Of a stretch of 64,000 bases of DNA, positions 1-8,254 are shown piece by piece. The notes beneath the pieces were generated by a model, which was given only the letters and a program-made list of their open reading frames with translations, was not told the origin of the DNA and searched no databases. Made by a program: the position numbers and the translations under genes. Location: positions 186,001-250,000 of the forward strand of contig CAWFGW010000007.1 of the NCBI GenBank assembly GCA_963815495.1, in the 5' to 3' direction. Within the stretch, counting starts at the first letter, position 1; each line of letters starts with the position of its first letter. The DNA is from CAWFGW01 sp963815495. Its GTDB lineage: Bacteria; Bacteroidota; Bacteroidia; Cytophagales; JAAEPT01.

Positions 1-1
1 T

Positions 2-3000
2 GAAGATGATACAGATGTAACTGGTTTTTTTATCAAGAGTGTTGAAGACATAGAAAATATTTTTGAATTTTTAATGAGTCAAAAAGAAGTTGATCATAAA
101 GATGTTTTAAAGTATTTCTTCAATGATTTAAAAGGCAAAGCTTTAAATGAGGCAATTTCTCTGTATCGTTGGAATTATGTATTCGACTCTGAAAAAGGAG
201 AATCGAAAAAATACCCAATGAATGAAACTGGACATGAAATTAACCGAAGGTTGAGCAAGGTTAATGATGTTCCATTAGGTTTCTTAAAAATGTTGGACAC
301 AAAAGAGATAACAACTAAGAAAACGAAAGAAAGGAGAATTGTAACACTAGGAACAAGAGAAGAACAGCTTTGGCAAATAATGTATTCAGTTACTGATAAA
401 AAGGAATATGAGCAAGCTTTGAACTCTTTTGCAGATAAATACAATTTGGATAAAGAATCATTTGTAGAGAATTTTAAAAAATTCCCTCCTTTCAAAAGTG
501 ATTATGGTACTTTTTCAGAAAAAGCAATTAAAAGACTATTGCCTTTATTGAGAATAGGGAAATACTGGAATTGGGATAAAATTGATAAGCATACAAAAAA
601 CCGAATAGAAAATATAATCAATGCTGTAGATGATGAAATAAGATTAATTGTTCGTGAAAAAGCTGAAAAACACCAATTAACATTGGAGAATGATTTTCAA
701 GGGTTACCTCTTTGGTTGGCTCAATATATTGTTTACGACCGTCATTCAGAAGCAAGTGTTGCAGGTAAATGGAATTCCGTTTCAGATTTAGAAAACTTCC
801 TTGAAGAATTCAAACAACATTCTTTACGCAATCCGATTGTTGAGCAAGTGGTAACAGAAACACTTCGTGTGGTGAAAGACATTTGGCAGCATTACGGTTG
901 CGGAGCTAAAGATTTCTTTGACGAAATTCATATTGAGTTGGGTAGAGAAATGAAAAACACCGCAGATGAACGCAAAAGGTTGACAAGCATTGTAACAGAA
1001 AATCAAAACACAAATCTTCGTATCAAAGCTCTTTTAATTGAGATGATGAATGATATTAACGTTGAAAACGTACGTCCTTTTTCTCCATCGCAACAAGAGA
1101 TATTAAAGATTTACGAAGAAGGTGTTCTTAATTCAAGTATTGAAATTGAGGAAGAGATACTAAAAATCAGCAAAAAATCCGAACCCACAAAATCCGAATT
1201 ACAACGCTATAAGTTATGGATGGAACAAAAATACAGGTCACCATACACAGGACAAATTATTCCTTTGAATAAGTTATTTACACCTGAATATGAGATAGAA
1301 CATATTATTCCACAAAGTAGATTTTTTGATGATAGCTTTAGCAATAAAGTGATATGTGAATCAGCAGTTAATAAGCTAAAAGACAATCAAATTGGATTAG
1401 AATTTATCAAAAATCATTATGGACAAAAAATTTCTCTAGGATTCGGGAAAGAGGTTCAGATTTTTACCGAAGAACAATACAAAGAATTTGTCAAAGAGAA
1501 CTATTCAAAAAATAGAAGCAAGCGAAACAAGCTTTTGTTAGAAGACATTCCCGAAAAGATGATTGAAAGACAGCTAAATGATACGAGATACATCAGTAAA
1601 TTCATCTCTCATGTATTATCGAATATTGTTAGAGGTGAAAAAACCGATGAAGGAGTGACGTCTAAAAATATTATTCCAGGAAACGGAAAAATAACAACTG
1701 AACTTAAACATGATTGGGGATTGAATGATGTTTGGAATGATTTGATTTTACCTCGTTTTGAGCGAATGAATGAAATAACAAAATCAAATGATTTCACTAC
1801 ATATAACAAAAAACACCAAAAACATCTTCCTACAGTTCCTTTCGAGCTAAGCAAAGGATTCCAAAAGAAGCGTATAGACCACAGGCATCATGCTTTAGAT
1901 GCTTTAGTAATAGCTTGTGCAACTAGAGATCATATCAATTTATTGAACAATCAATCTGGTAAATCTGAAATGAAGCGATATGATTTACAGAATAAATTAC
2001 GCAGAAAAGAACCCTACTTTAATCAAAAAGAAAACAGACAAAAAGAAGCTTTTAAAGAGTTCTACAAACCATGGAAAACTTTTACCGAAGATACTCGAGA
2101 AGTATTGGAAACGACTGTTGTAAGTTTTAAACAAAACCTTCGAGTCATTAATAAAGCAACGAATAAGCACGAAAAGTGGATAGAGAAAAACGGAGAAAAG
2201 AAAAAAGGATTAGTGGAGCAAATAGGCGTGAATTGGGCGATTAGAAAACCAATGCACAGAGAAACAGTTTCTGGAAAAATAGACTTACCTAGAATCAAAG
2301 TTGCTAAAGGGAAAATTTTAACGGCAACAAGAAAGAGTATTGACACTTCTTTTAATTTAAAAGTAATAGAATCTATTACAGACACAGGTATTCAAAAAAT
2401 CCTTCAAAATTATTTATCAAGTAAGAATGGTGATTCTGAACTGGCTTTTTCTCCGGAAGGAATTGAAGATATGAATAAGAATATTGAAAAGTTTAATGAG
2501 GGAAAATTTCATCAGCCAATATATAAAGCAAGAATTTTTGAAGTCGGAAGTAAATTTTCATTAGGTCATTCTGGAAATAAAAAAGATAAATATGTAGAAG
2601 CAGCAAAAGGAACTAATCTATTCTTTGCGGTTTATCAAGATGAAATTGGAAAGAGAAGTTATGCAACCGTTCCATTAAACGAAGTTATTGAAAGACAAAA
2701 GCAAGGTCTGTTTTCAGTTCCCGAGACCAATGAAAAAGGTGACAAACTTTTGTTTTCTCTTTCTCCAAATGATTTAGTTTATGTTCCTATGGAAAATGAA
2801 GATGTGAAAAGTATAAATTTTAATGATTTGACAAAAGAACAAACTGATAGAATCTATAAAATGGAAAAAGCATCAGGCAGCGAATGTTATTTTATTCGAT
2901 GTAATATTGCCACCTTGATTAAACAATATGATGCTAAATCAAAATTAGGAGAACTTTCTAGTCAAAACAAATTAGAAACTACAATGGAAATCAACTCAAC

Positions 3001-3073
3001 CGATAGAATCAAAGAACAATGTTGGAAATTAGAGACTACAAGATTAGGAGAGATTAAAAATGTAATTAAATAG
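2..3073 (+). CDS. cas9: Cas9 endonuclease, type II-C, 5' end outside window
   Basis: RNA-guided DNA endonuclease of a type II CRISPR system. The reading frame is open from base 2, so the N-terminus (RuvC-I and the arginine-rich bridge) lies outside; the ATG at 74 is internal. About 1023 residues are visible. Counting from that ATG, a RuvC-II motif (IHIELGREMK) lies near residue 285, the HNH motif (EIEHIIPQSR) near 408, and RuvC-III (HHALDALVIA) near 603. The rest is the C-terminal PAM-interacting region. All three visible catalytic motifs look intact. The extra upstream length implies a large Bacteroidota Cas9, typically 1400 residues or more. cas1 and cas2 follow on the same strand and no csn2 or cas4 is visible, which fits subtype II-C. 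A 63-base gap and a dead transposase fragment separate it from cas1. Confidence 0.96.
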   Translation, partial: EDDTDVTGFFIKSVEDIENIFEFLMSQKEVDHKDVLKYFFNDLKGKALNEAISLYRWNYVFDSEKGESKKYPMNETGHEINRRLSKVNDVPLGFLKMLDTKEITTKKTKERRIVTLGTREEQLWQIMYSVTDKKEYEQALNSFADKYNLDKESFVENFKKFPPFKSDYGTFSEKAIKRLLPLLRIGKYWNWDKIDKHTKNRIENIINAVDDEIRLIVREKAEKHQLTLENDFQGLPLWLAQYIVYDRHSEASVAGKWNSVSDLENFLEEFKQHSLRNPIVEQVVTETLRVVKDIWQHYGCGAKDFFDEIHIELGREMKNTADERKRLTSIVTENQNTNLRIKALLIEMMNDINVENVRPFSPSQQEILKIYEEGVLNSSIEIEEEILKISKKSEPTKSELQRYKLWMEQKYRSPYTGQIIPLNKLFTPEYEIEHIIPQSRFFDDSFSNKVICESAVNKLKDNQIGLEFIKNHYGQKISLGFGKEVQIFTEEQYKEFVKENYSKNRSKRNKLLLEDIPEKMIERQLNDTRYISKFISHVLSNIVRGEKTDEGVTSKNIIPGNGKITTELKHDWGLNDVWNDLILPRFERMNEITKSNDFTTYNKKHQKHLPTVPFELSKGFQKKRIDHRHHALDALVIACATRDHINLLNNQSGKSEMKRYDLQNKLRRKEPYFNQKENRQKEAFKEFYKPWKTFTEDTREVLETTVVSFKQNLRVINKATNKHEKWIEKNGEKKKGLVEQIGVNWAIRKPMHRETVSGKIDLPRIKVAKGKILTATRKSIDTSFNLKVIESITDTGIQKILQNYLSSKNGDSELAFSPEGIEDMNKNIEKFNEGKFHQPIYKARIFEVGSKFSLGHSGNKKDKYVEAAKGTNLFFAVYQDEIGKRSYATVPLNEVIERQKQGLFSVPETNEKGDKLLFSLSPNDLVYVPMENEDVKSINFNDLTKEQTDRIYKMEKASGSECYFIRCNIATLIKQYDAKSKLGELSSQNKLETTMEINSTDRIKEQCWKLETTRLGEIKNVIK

Positions 3074-3136
3074 GTGTAATCAAAACCAATATTTCCGAAA
3101 ACTAAATATTCACAAAGATTAAATAACAAATAACCT

Positions 3137-3396
3137 ATGCAATCAGAAACTAATTATCACCTCTATAACAACGACAACTCGGTAAACTACTACCGAAGCA
3201 CAGGACGCTATTTTTTGCATCAATGGTGTAAGTATATAACACCTGTGGTAGGCATGTGTGGATATTATTTAATGCCCATCCCTCTTATTTTTTTAATTAG
3301 AACACCTAAAGAAGAAAAAGTATTCGCATATGTTCAAATGAAGAACCCCTAACCTAATCCTCGAGGATTTTAAAACACTCGGAGGATTGTCAACTA
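3137..3396 (+). pseudogene. Remnant of a REP-associated tyrosine (Y1/HUH) transposase
   Basis: A 71-residue open frame (3137-3352) aligns with the first third of the intact transposase at 6610-7212: YHLYNN against FHIYNH, then YFL, Y-I-x-P and YYLMP against YCLLP. The catalytic HxH of the intact copy (NHFHLMV) is replaced by IPLIFLI, so it cannot act as a nuclease. After the stop the similarity continues in frame through further stops: codons R-G-F-stop-N line up with R-G-F-E-N of the intact gene, over the palindrome at 3356-3387. The remnant ends about 10 bases before cas1. It therefore looks like an old insertion between cas9 and cas1 rather than a small cas gene, although an automatic annotation would probably call a hypothetical protein. 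Confidence 0.72.
3356..3387. repeat. REP-like palindrome between cas9 and cas1 (imperfect)
   Basis: Imperfect inverted repeat with AATCCTCGAGG on the left and CTCGGAGGATT on the right around TTTTAAAA. It belongs to the same CCTC-GAGG family as the palindromes at 4305, 6579, 6951 and 7230. It occupies the position of the transposase remnant that corresponds to codons D-L-R-G-F-E-N-L in the intact copy. Confidence 0.75.
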
Positions 3397-3405
3397 GTTA
3401 AAGCT

Positions 3406-4299
3406 ATGATAAAACGAACGCTACTCTTTGGAAACCCTGCTTACCTCAGCACAAAAAACGAACAATTAGTTGTTAAGTATCCTGATGAAGCGCTTGATAC
3501 TAAAACAGTAGCCATTGAAGACATTGGCGTATTGTTATTAGAAGATCCTCAAATTACTATCACCACGGGGTTGATTGACAAACTCACCGCCAACCAAACA
3601 GCCATTATCACCTGCGACCGTAACCACATGCCAACAGGCTTGTTGATGCCGCTTAGCGGACATAGTGAACAACAAGAACGGTTTAGGGCACAACTAAGCG
3701 CCAGCGAACCGTTGAGAAAAAACCTATGGCAACAGACGGTACAGTCAAAAATTAAAAACCAAGCGTTACACCTCAAAGAACGAGGCACGGCTATCGACAA
3801 TATGCTGCATTGGGTAAAAAGCGTGACCTCAGGCGATACCCAAAACCATGAAGCACGGGCGGCTGCTTATTACTGGCAACAGTTGTTTGATTTACCGCAC
3901 TTCAACCGACATGCAGGAGGCGAAGCGCCCAACAACTTACTGAACTATGGTTACGCTATCTTAAGAGCTGTTTGCTCGCGAGCATTAGTGAGCAGTGGTT
4001 TACTTCCCCTACTCGGCATTCATCACAAAAATAAATACAACGCCTACTGCCTGGCCGATGACATCATGGAACCTTACCGACCTTATGTTGACCTGGTGGT
4101 GTGCCACATCGTGGACAACTTGGGCGATTACGAAACATTAACGACTGACTTAAAAAAAGAACTGTTACAAATACCGGTGTTGGATGTGATGATTGACGGC
4201 AAAAAAAGTCCGTTGATGGTGGCGATGAGTCGCACCACCAGTTCGCTGTACGATTGTTTTGCTGGCAATAGTCGGAAAATCAGCTATCCAGAGTTTTAG
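3406..4299 (+). CDS. cas1: CRISPR-associated endonuclease Cas1 (type II)
   Basis: Integrase subunit of the spacer-acquisition complex. At 297 residues it has the usual type II Cas1 length. The start MIKRTLLFGNPAYLS, with the Cas1 beta-strand segment and GVLLLEDPQ, is typical. The metal-binding triad can be placed at the glutamate of NHEARAAAYYW, the histidine of LGIHHKNKYN, and the aspartate/glutamate of LADDIMEPYRP. It is transcribed with cas9 and cas2. A perfect 33-bp palindrome lies between its stop and cas2. By eye its codons are richer in G and C than those of cas9. The sequence shows no broken residues, so adaptation is probably functional, which agrees with the near-identical repeats in the array. 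Confidence 0.96.
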   Translation: MIKRTLLFGNPAYLSTKNEQLVVKYPDEALDTKTVAIEDIGVLLLEDPQITITTGLIDKLTANQTAIITCDRNHMPTGLLMPLSGHSEQQERFRAQLSASEPLRKNLWQQTVQSKIKNQALHLKERGTAIDNMLHWVKSVTSGDTQNHEARAAAYYWQQLFDLPHFNRHAGGEAPNNLLNYGYAILRAVCSRALVSSGLLPLLGIHHKNKYNAYCLADDIMEPYRPYVDLVVCHIVDNLGDYETLTTDLKKELLQIPVLDVMIDGKKSPLMVAMSRTTSSLYDCFAGNSRKISYPEF

Positions 4300-4304
4300 A
4301 CTAC

Positions 4305-4337
4305 AATCCTCGGAGGTTTTGAAAACCTCCGAGGATT
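4305..4337. repeat. Perfect REP-like palindrome between cas1 and cas2
   Basis: Two 16-base arms around a single central G; the left arm is AATCCTCGGAGGTTTT. Perfectly self-complementary, so it forms a strong hairpin in DNA or mRNA. It starts 6 bases after the cas1 stop and ends about 24 bases before cas2. It could act as a terminator or mRNA stabiliser, or simply be a mobile REP unit. It is closely related to the palindrome inside the transposase gene at 6951-6981. Confidence 0.9.
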
Positions 4338-4363
4338 AAAACGATTACAAACACTAACAAGTG

Positions 4364-4714
4364 ATGAGCCTCGAAAACCATTTCTCGCGCCTAAACCAAT
4401 ACCGTAGTATGTGGGTACTTGTATTCTTTGACTTGCCAACCGAAACAAAAAAAGAACGAAAGGTCGCTTCTAAATTCAGAAAGTCACTTTTGGATGATGG
4501 CTTTAGCATGTTTCAATTTTCAATTTATATGCGATTTTCTGCTAGTAGGGAAAATGCAGAAGTACATATTCAGCGTATCAAACGTTTATTACCTGAACAT
4601 GGTAAAGTGGGCATTATGCACATTACCGATAAACAATTTGGAATGATGGAGCTGTTTCATGGGGTAAAAAAAGTAGAAACCGAAAAACCGGCTCAACAGC
4701 TCGAACTATTTTGA
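4364..4714 (+). CDS. cas2: CRISPR-associated protein Cas2
   Basis: Small ferredoxin-fold partner of Cas1 in the adaptation complex. About 116 residues; the first strand reads MWVLVFFDLPT, with the conserved aspartate in FFDLP, followed by K-ERK and the MFQFSIYMR strand typical of type II Cas2. GTG at 4361 and ATG at 4364 are both possible starts; I prefer the ATG. It is the last cas gene. Its stop is only 72 bases from the first array repeat, and that gap contains the candidate tracrRNA. Confidence 0.95.
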   Translation: MSLENHFSRLNQYRSMWVLVFFDLPTETKKERKVASKFRKSLLDDGFSMFQFSIYMRFSASRENAEVHIQRIKRLLPEHGKVGIMHITDKQFGMMELFHGVKKVETEKPAQQLELF

Positions 4715-4740
4715 AAAAGCGGTTTGTTTTTTAATTCCAA

Positions 4741-4785
4741 TTAATAAAGTAATTCACAGAATACCAACCAATTAGCTTGGGGTAT
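4741..4785 (+). ncRNA. Candidate tracrRNA core: anti-repeat plus hairpin
   Basis: Bases 4746-4758 (AAAGTAATTCACA) can pair over 13 positions, one of them G-U, with positions 3-15 of the crRNA-strand repeat (TGTGAATTGCTTT). That is what an anti-repeat should do. It is followed at once by a hairpin: ATACC (4761-4765) pairs with GGTAT (4781-4785), and inside it CCAA (4768-4771) pairs with TTGG (4777-4780) around a 5-base loop, with an AA bulge. This resembles the first hairpin (nexus) of a tracrRNA. The spacing to the first repeat is 25-27 bases, not the 30 of the array, so a degenerate end repeat fits less well. The 3' end and promoter are not clear: on the plus strand the RNA would run into the first repeat. 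Confidence 0.4.
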
Positions 4786-6578
4786 CCTGTGAATTATCAC
4801 TTAAGATAAGTGTTTGAAAGCAATTCACAACCATGGTTAGTGAGAAGGTTCAATTCCTTCTCCTGTGAATTATCACTTAAGATAAGTGTTTGAAAGCAAT
4901 TCACAACGAACTGACATAAAACGCAAACGTAAATTATCCTGTGAATTATCACTTAAGATAAGTGTTTGAAAGCAATTCACAACTATTAGTTCCGCATCCT
5001 GTTTTGATACCTCCCTGTGAATTATCACTTAAGATAAGTGTTTGAAAGCAATTCACAACTGATTGCCACATCTTCAACTAGCCCATAGGCCTGTGAATTA
5101 TCACTTAAGATAAGTGTTTGAAAGCAATTCACAACTTGTAAGTTGGTGTTCTTTCGTTTTCTAAACCTGTGAATTATCACTTAAGATAAGTGTTTGAAAG
5201 CAATTCACAACATCAGACAAGAGATACCTTTTTTTATTCTACCTGTGAATTATCACTTAAGATAAGTGTTTGAAAGCAATTCACAACCTTCAAGCCTTTC
5301 AATTCTTCTTGATTCCCCCTGTGAATTATCACTTAAGATAAGTGTTTGAAAGCAATTCACAACGGAAAAGGTAAATGGTTAAAATTATACAGACCTGTGA
5401 ATTATCACTTAAGATAAGTGTTTGAAAGCAATTCACAACGGCTCACCAAGAGCTTCACCAGCCCATTCGCCTGTGAATTATCACTTAAGATAAGTGTTTG
5501 AAAGCAATTCACAACACCTTTAGTTGCACCCACGTAGTACAAGCCCCTGTGAATTATCACTTAAGATAAGTGTTTGAAAGCAATTCACAACAGTAAAATA
5601 GGTGTGCAGATAATCGCTATTCCTGTGAATTATCACTTAAGATAAGTGTTTGAAAGCAATTCACAACAGATTTTGCCTTTTCTATTTCTAAAAGCAACCT
5701 GTGAATTATCACTTAAGATAAGTTTTTGAAAGCAATTCACAACTACCTCATAAGCTGGTAAATAAAGCCCTTTCCTGTGAATTATCACTTAAGATAAGTG
5801 TTTGAAAGCAATTCACAACGGGTTTTAGATAGTTCAAACAATCGTATATCCTGTGAATTATCACTTAAGATAAGTGTTTGAAAGCAATTCACAACTTCAA
5901 TGGAGTAAAGGGAACATCTCAGGGGCCTGTGAATTATCACTTAAGATAAGTGTTTGAAAGCAATTCACAACGAGCCTCTTCCAATTCAGAAGATTTGATT
6001 TCCTGTGAATTATCACTTAAGATAAGTGTTTGAAAGCAATTCACAACCTAGTTCGTGAGGTAGTTTAAAACTATTCTCCTGTGAATTATCACTTAAGATA
6101 AGTGTTTGAAAGCAATTCACAACTAAGGAGTTAGGGTTTCATTATGCTTGTTTCCTGTGAATTATCACTTAAGATAAGTGTTTGAAAGCAATTCACAACT
6201 ACTTCATCTACAAACTTCAACTCCTTAGCCCTGTGAATTATCACTTAAGATAAGTGTTTGAAAGCAATTCACAACTGGAACAGCAACCGTAACTATTGAT
6301 GGAAGCCTGTGAATTATCACTTAAGATAAGTGTTTGAAAGCAATTCACAACGATAGATATCACATTGATAGGGGTAATTTACCTGTGAATTATCACTTAA
6401 GATAAGTGTTTGAAAGCAATTCACAACCCGTGATAATACCATCAATCCTTGAACGGCCTGTGAATTATCACTTAAGATAAGTGTTTGAAAGCAATTCACA
6501 ACTAGGAGAAGAAACAAAACGATTGTTATTCTCCTGTGAATTATCACTTAAGATAAGTGTTTGAAAGCAATTCACAAC
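4786..6578. CRISPR. CRISPR array, 24 repeats of 46 bp, 23 spacers
   Basis: Repeat on the plus strand begins CCTGTGAATTATCACTTAAG and ends GAAAGCAATTCACAAC. Spacers are 30 bp, except the one at 6428-6456, which is 29 bp, giving a 76-bp period. All repeats are identical except that starting at 5698, which has T for G at 5724. The minus-strand form begins GTTGTGAATTGC, as type II repeats do, so crRNAs are probably made from the minus strand, from high to low coordinates. The repeat ends are complementary (TGTGAATT against AATTCACA) and an inner CACTT/AAGTG stem adds a second fold. The array adjoins cas2 on the left and a REP-like palindrome on the right (6579). No leader is obvious. I recognise no spacer target. 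Confidence 0.99.
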
Positions 6579-6601
6579 TTTTAACCCTCGGAGGGTTAAA
6601 A
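6579..6601. repeat. REP-like palindrome at the array's right border
   Basis: TTTTAACCCTCGGAGGGTTAAAA-type perfect inverted repeat (arms of about 11 bases) that begins at the base after the last CRISPR repeat. It also lies 8 bases beyond the 3' end of the minus-strand transposase, so it may end that transcript, and it sits where an array leader would be expected. Confidence 0.85.
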
Positions 6602-6609
6602 ATTAAGGT

Positions 6610-7212
6610 TTAAAACTCAAATAAACCCTCATTAATTGTGATATTGTTATGAAAGTCCAACAATGCTTGTTTGTTACCAAACCACTCCTGGAGGTACATT
6701 CGATTGATCTTCGTGGGTTTTTCGAGGCAATAAGCATGGATAGAAGAATGTTTCCAGTCGAGTAAGTTGCAACAAAACCCGTGTTTTACTGGGTTTAAGT
6801 GTATGTAAGCTATAAGTCTGGTAAAGTAAGTCTCATCCTGTACCGGTTTGCGTTTAAACCGATGCATAAAAAGACTGCCTTTTCTATCATACATCTCATT
6901 ATAGGCTTTTGAGTAAGCATTAAAAAAGTTACTAAATTGTTTTGATACTAGACCTCCGAGGTTTTCAAAACCTCGGAGGTCTTTACCTTTTAAATATTCA
7001 AACAACACGTCCTCACTCCTTATCCTCACCATTAGATGAAAATGATTAGGCAACAAACAATACGCATAAGTATCGGCTAGAGGATAGATGTAGTCAGCAT
7101 ATTTACGAAGAAAATAACGATAGTTTTCATCGTTTCTAAATAGATTTTCGCTACCATTGGCATGATTGTAAATGTGGAAAACAGTGTCTGGTAAAAGTGG
7201 TTCTAAATACAT
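6610..7212 (-). CDS. REP-associated tyrosine transposase (Y1/HUH, TnpA_REP)
   Basis: Single-strand DNA transposase/nickase of the REP-associated family, 200 residues. The HUH motif is in CLLPNHFHLMVRI near residue 60. The catalytic tyrosine is probably in LIAYIHLNPVKHGF, followed by the usual short C-terminal tail. VSKQFSNFFNAYSKAYNEM is typical of the Bacteroidota branch. These enzymes act on REP palindromes, and palindromes of one family flank this gene on both sides (6579 and 7230). Unusually, another lies inside its coding sequence (6951-6981), where it encodes D-L-R-G-F-E-N-L-G-G-L without breaking the frame. A second, dead copy lies between cas9 and cas1. The start ATG at 7212 gives a normal N-terminus. 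Confidence 0.93.
   Translation of the reverse strand: MYLEPLLPDTVFHIYNHANGSENLFRNDENYRYFLRKYADYIYPLADTYAYCLLPNHFHLMVRIRSEDVLFEYLKGKDLRGFENLGGLVSKQFSNFFNAYSKAYNEMYDRKGSLFMHRFKRKPVQDETYFTRLIAYIHLNPVKHGFCCNLLDWKHSSIHAYCLEKPTKINRMYLQEWFGNKQALLDFHNNITINEGLFEF
6951..6981. repeat. Perfect REP-like palindrome inside the transposase gene
   Basis: Two 15-base arms around one base; the left arm is GACCTCCGAGGTTTT. It lies in frame within the transposase, just after the segment coding LFEYLKGK. The core matches the palindrome at 4305-4337 apart from C/G swaps in the middle of each CCTC-GAGG block. Confidence 0.93.
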
Positions 7213-7229
7213 AGCTGGTTTATTTTATT

Positions 7230-7243
7230 AACCCTCAGAGGGT
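7230..7243. repeat. Short REP-like palindrome upstream of the transposase
   Basis: AACCCTCAGAGGGT, 14 bases, imperfect only in the centre. It matches the AACCCTC-GAGGGTT unit at 6581-6599 and with it brackets the transposase gene. Confidence 0.7.
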
Positions 7244-7276
7244 GTGAATAGAAAACTAAAAATCTTATTATTATTC

Positions 7277-8167
7277 TCAAATGCTAAGTGGTCTTTTACT
7301 GGTCAAAAAGGTTTTAAATGCTTCGCTTTTTAATACGGTTATTTGATCGATGAGCCCTAACACAAACCGCCCCACTCCTGCAAACTGACTTACCTTGCAA
7401 CGTAATACATACATTTTTTTATCTTCATCAACCAACGACAGGTAATTGATGGCCAACGGAAACTCTTTTATCAACAAAAGATACGCTTGAAAAGAGAGTT
7501 CTAATTCAATCGGTAAATCAGGTGTTCCAGCCATTCCAAAAATATCTACTTCGAAGGAAGTATGCTGACTTTTGTACTGTATGGGCTTTTCTAGCTCATG
7601 TACCGAGCTGATTCGGCTAATTTTAAAGGTCTTCATCGTTTGTGTCGCTACTTCAAACGCATACAAACTTTCGTAATCATCAGAAAAACTTACGACTTCT
7701 ACTCGTCTGTCGGTAATATTTCCTGAGTTAGCGGAATGATATTTTTCTAAGATTACTTGATGATCATTATCTAACGCCATGCGCAGCTTTCTAATCAACA
7801 ATCCCGCTCGAGCGGTGATGATTTCATTTGAAATGGATTTGATATCGGAATGCGTAAACAGCTTCTTGATGATGGTGTCTTTCAGTGGGTGTTTGTTTGC
7901 TCCCGTTTCTACCAAGTCACTGACGAGTTGTGCTTCTTCCTGTGTAAAGTCTAGTCCTTCTTTATGAGCTTCGTAGTTGGCGATGAAATAATTATCATCA
8001 AAATCCTTATCGATAATAAAACCCAAGTTTTCAAGTAAGGTGAGGTAACGATATACTGTGCGGCTACTTACTTCAAAGGTATTCGAAAGGTAAGCAACTG
8101 ATTGTGGACGTTTTTTCAACACACTGATCAGCTTAAAGACACGAAGAATTTTAGCCTGTTCATTCAT
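7277..8167 (-). CDS. HTH/WYL-domain transcriptional regulator (YafY-like)
   Basis: About 296 residues from the ATG at 8167; a TTG at 8185 would add six. N-terminal winged helix-turn-helix of the DeoR/HTH_11 kind: ILRVFKLISVLKKRPQSVAYLSN, then SSRTVYRYLTLLENLGF, roughly residues 5-60. A WYL-like ligand-sensing region covers about residues 130-200 (VILEKYHSANSGNITDRRVE through RISSVHEL), with a C-terminal WCX-like extension. Some WYL regulators control CRISPR or other defence loci, and this one lies next to the array and transposase. It has its own promoter region, however, and nothing in the sequence proves a link. No binding site could be identified. Confidence 0.85.
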   Translation of the reverse strand: MNEQAKILRVFKLISVLKKRPQSVAYLSNTFEVSSRTVYRYLTLLENLGFIIDKDFDDNYFIANYEAHKEGLDFTQEEAQLVSDLVETGANKHPLKDTIIKKLFTHSDIKSISNEIITARAGLLIRKLRMALDNDHQVILEKYHSANSGNITDRRVEVVSFSDDYESLYAFEVATQTMKTFKISRISSVHELEKPIQYKSQHTSFEVDIFGMAGTPDLPIELELSFQAYLLLIKEFPLAINYLSLVDEDKKMYVLRCKVSQFAGVGRFVLGLIDQITVLKSEAFKTFLTSKRPLSI

Positions 8168-8254
8168 TGATGAAAAGATAAACAAGTTTTGTAAAAATTA
8201 AGTCTTAAAAAATGATTTCAGCCTGAGTAGACGTAAACTAACATGCAAAAATCA

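Noticed and set aside
3095..3120. ATTCACAAAG near 3110 as a second anti-repeat
   Set aside because: Only 8 bases match and no hairpin follows; the pairing is weaker than at 4746-4758.
4751..4760. AATTCACAGA as a degenerate terminal CRISPR repeat
   Set aside because: Spacing to the first repeat is about 25 bases instead of 30, and the following hairpin is better explained as RNA structure. Not fully excluded.
5060..5469. Spacers at 5060-5089 and 5440-5469 as related sequences against one target
   Set aside because: Only about 17 of 30 bases match, with a 7-base common run; not convincing.
6317..6547. Minus-strand 76-codon open frame inside the CRISPR array
   Set aside because: It is made only of repeats and spacers, and its translation repeats CFQTLILSDNSQ; it is an artefact of the repeat sequence.
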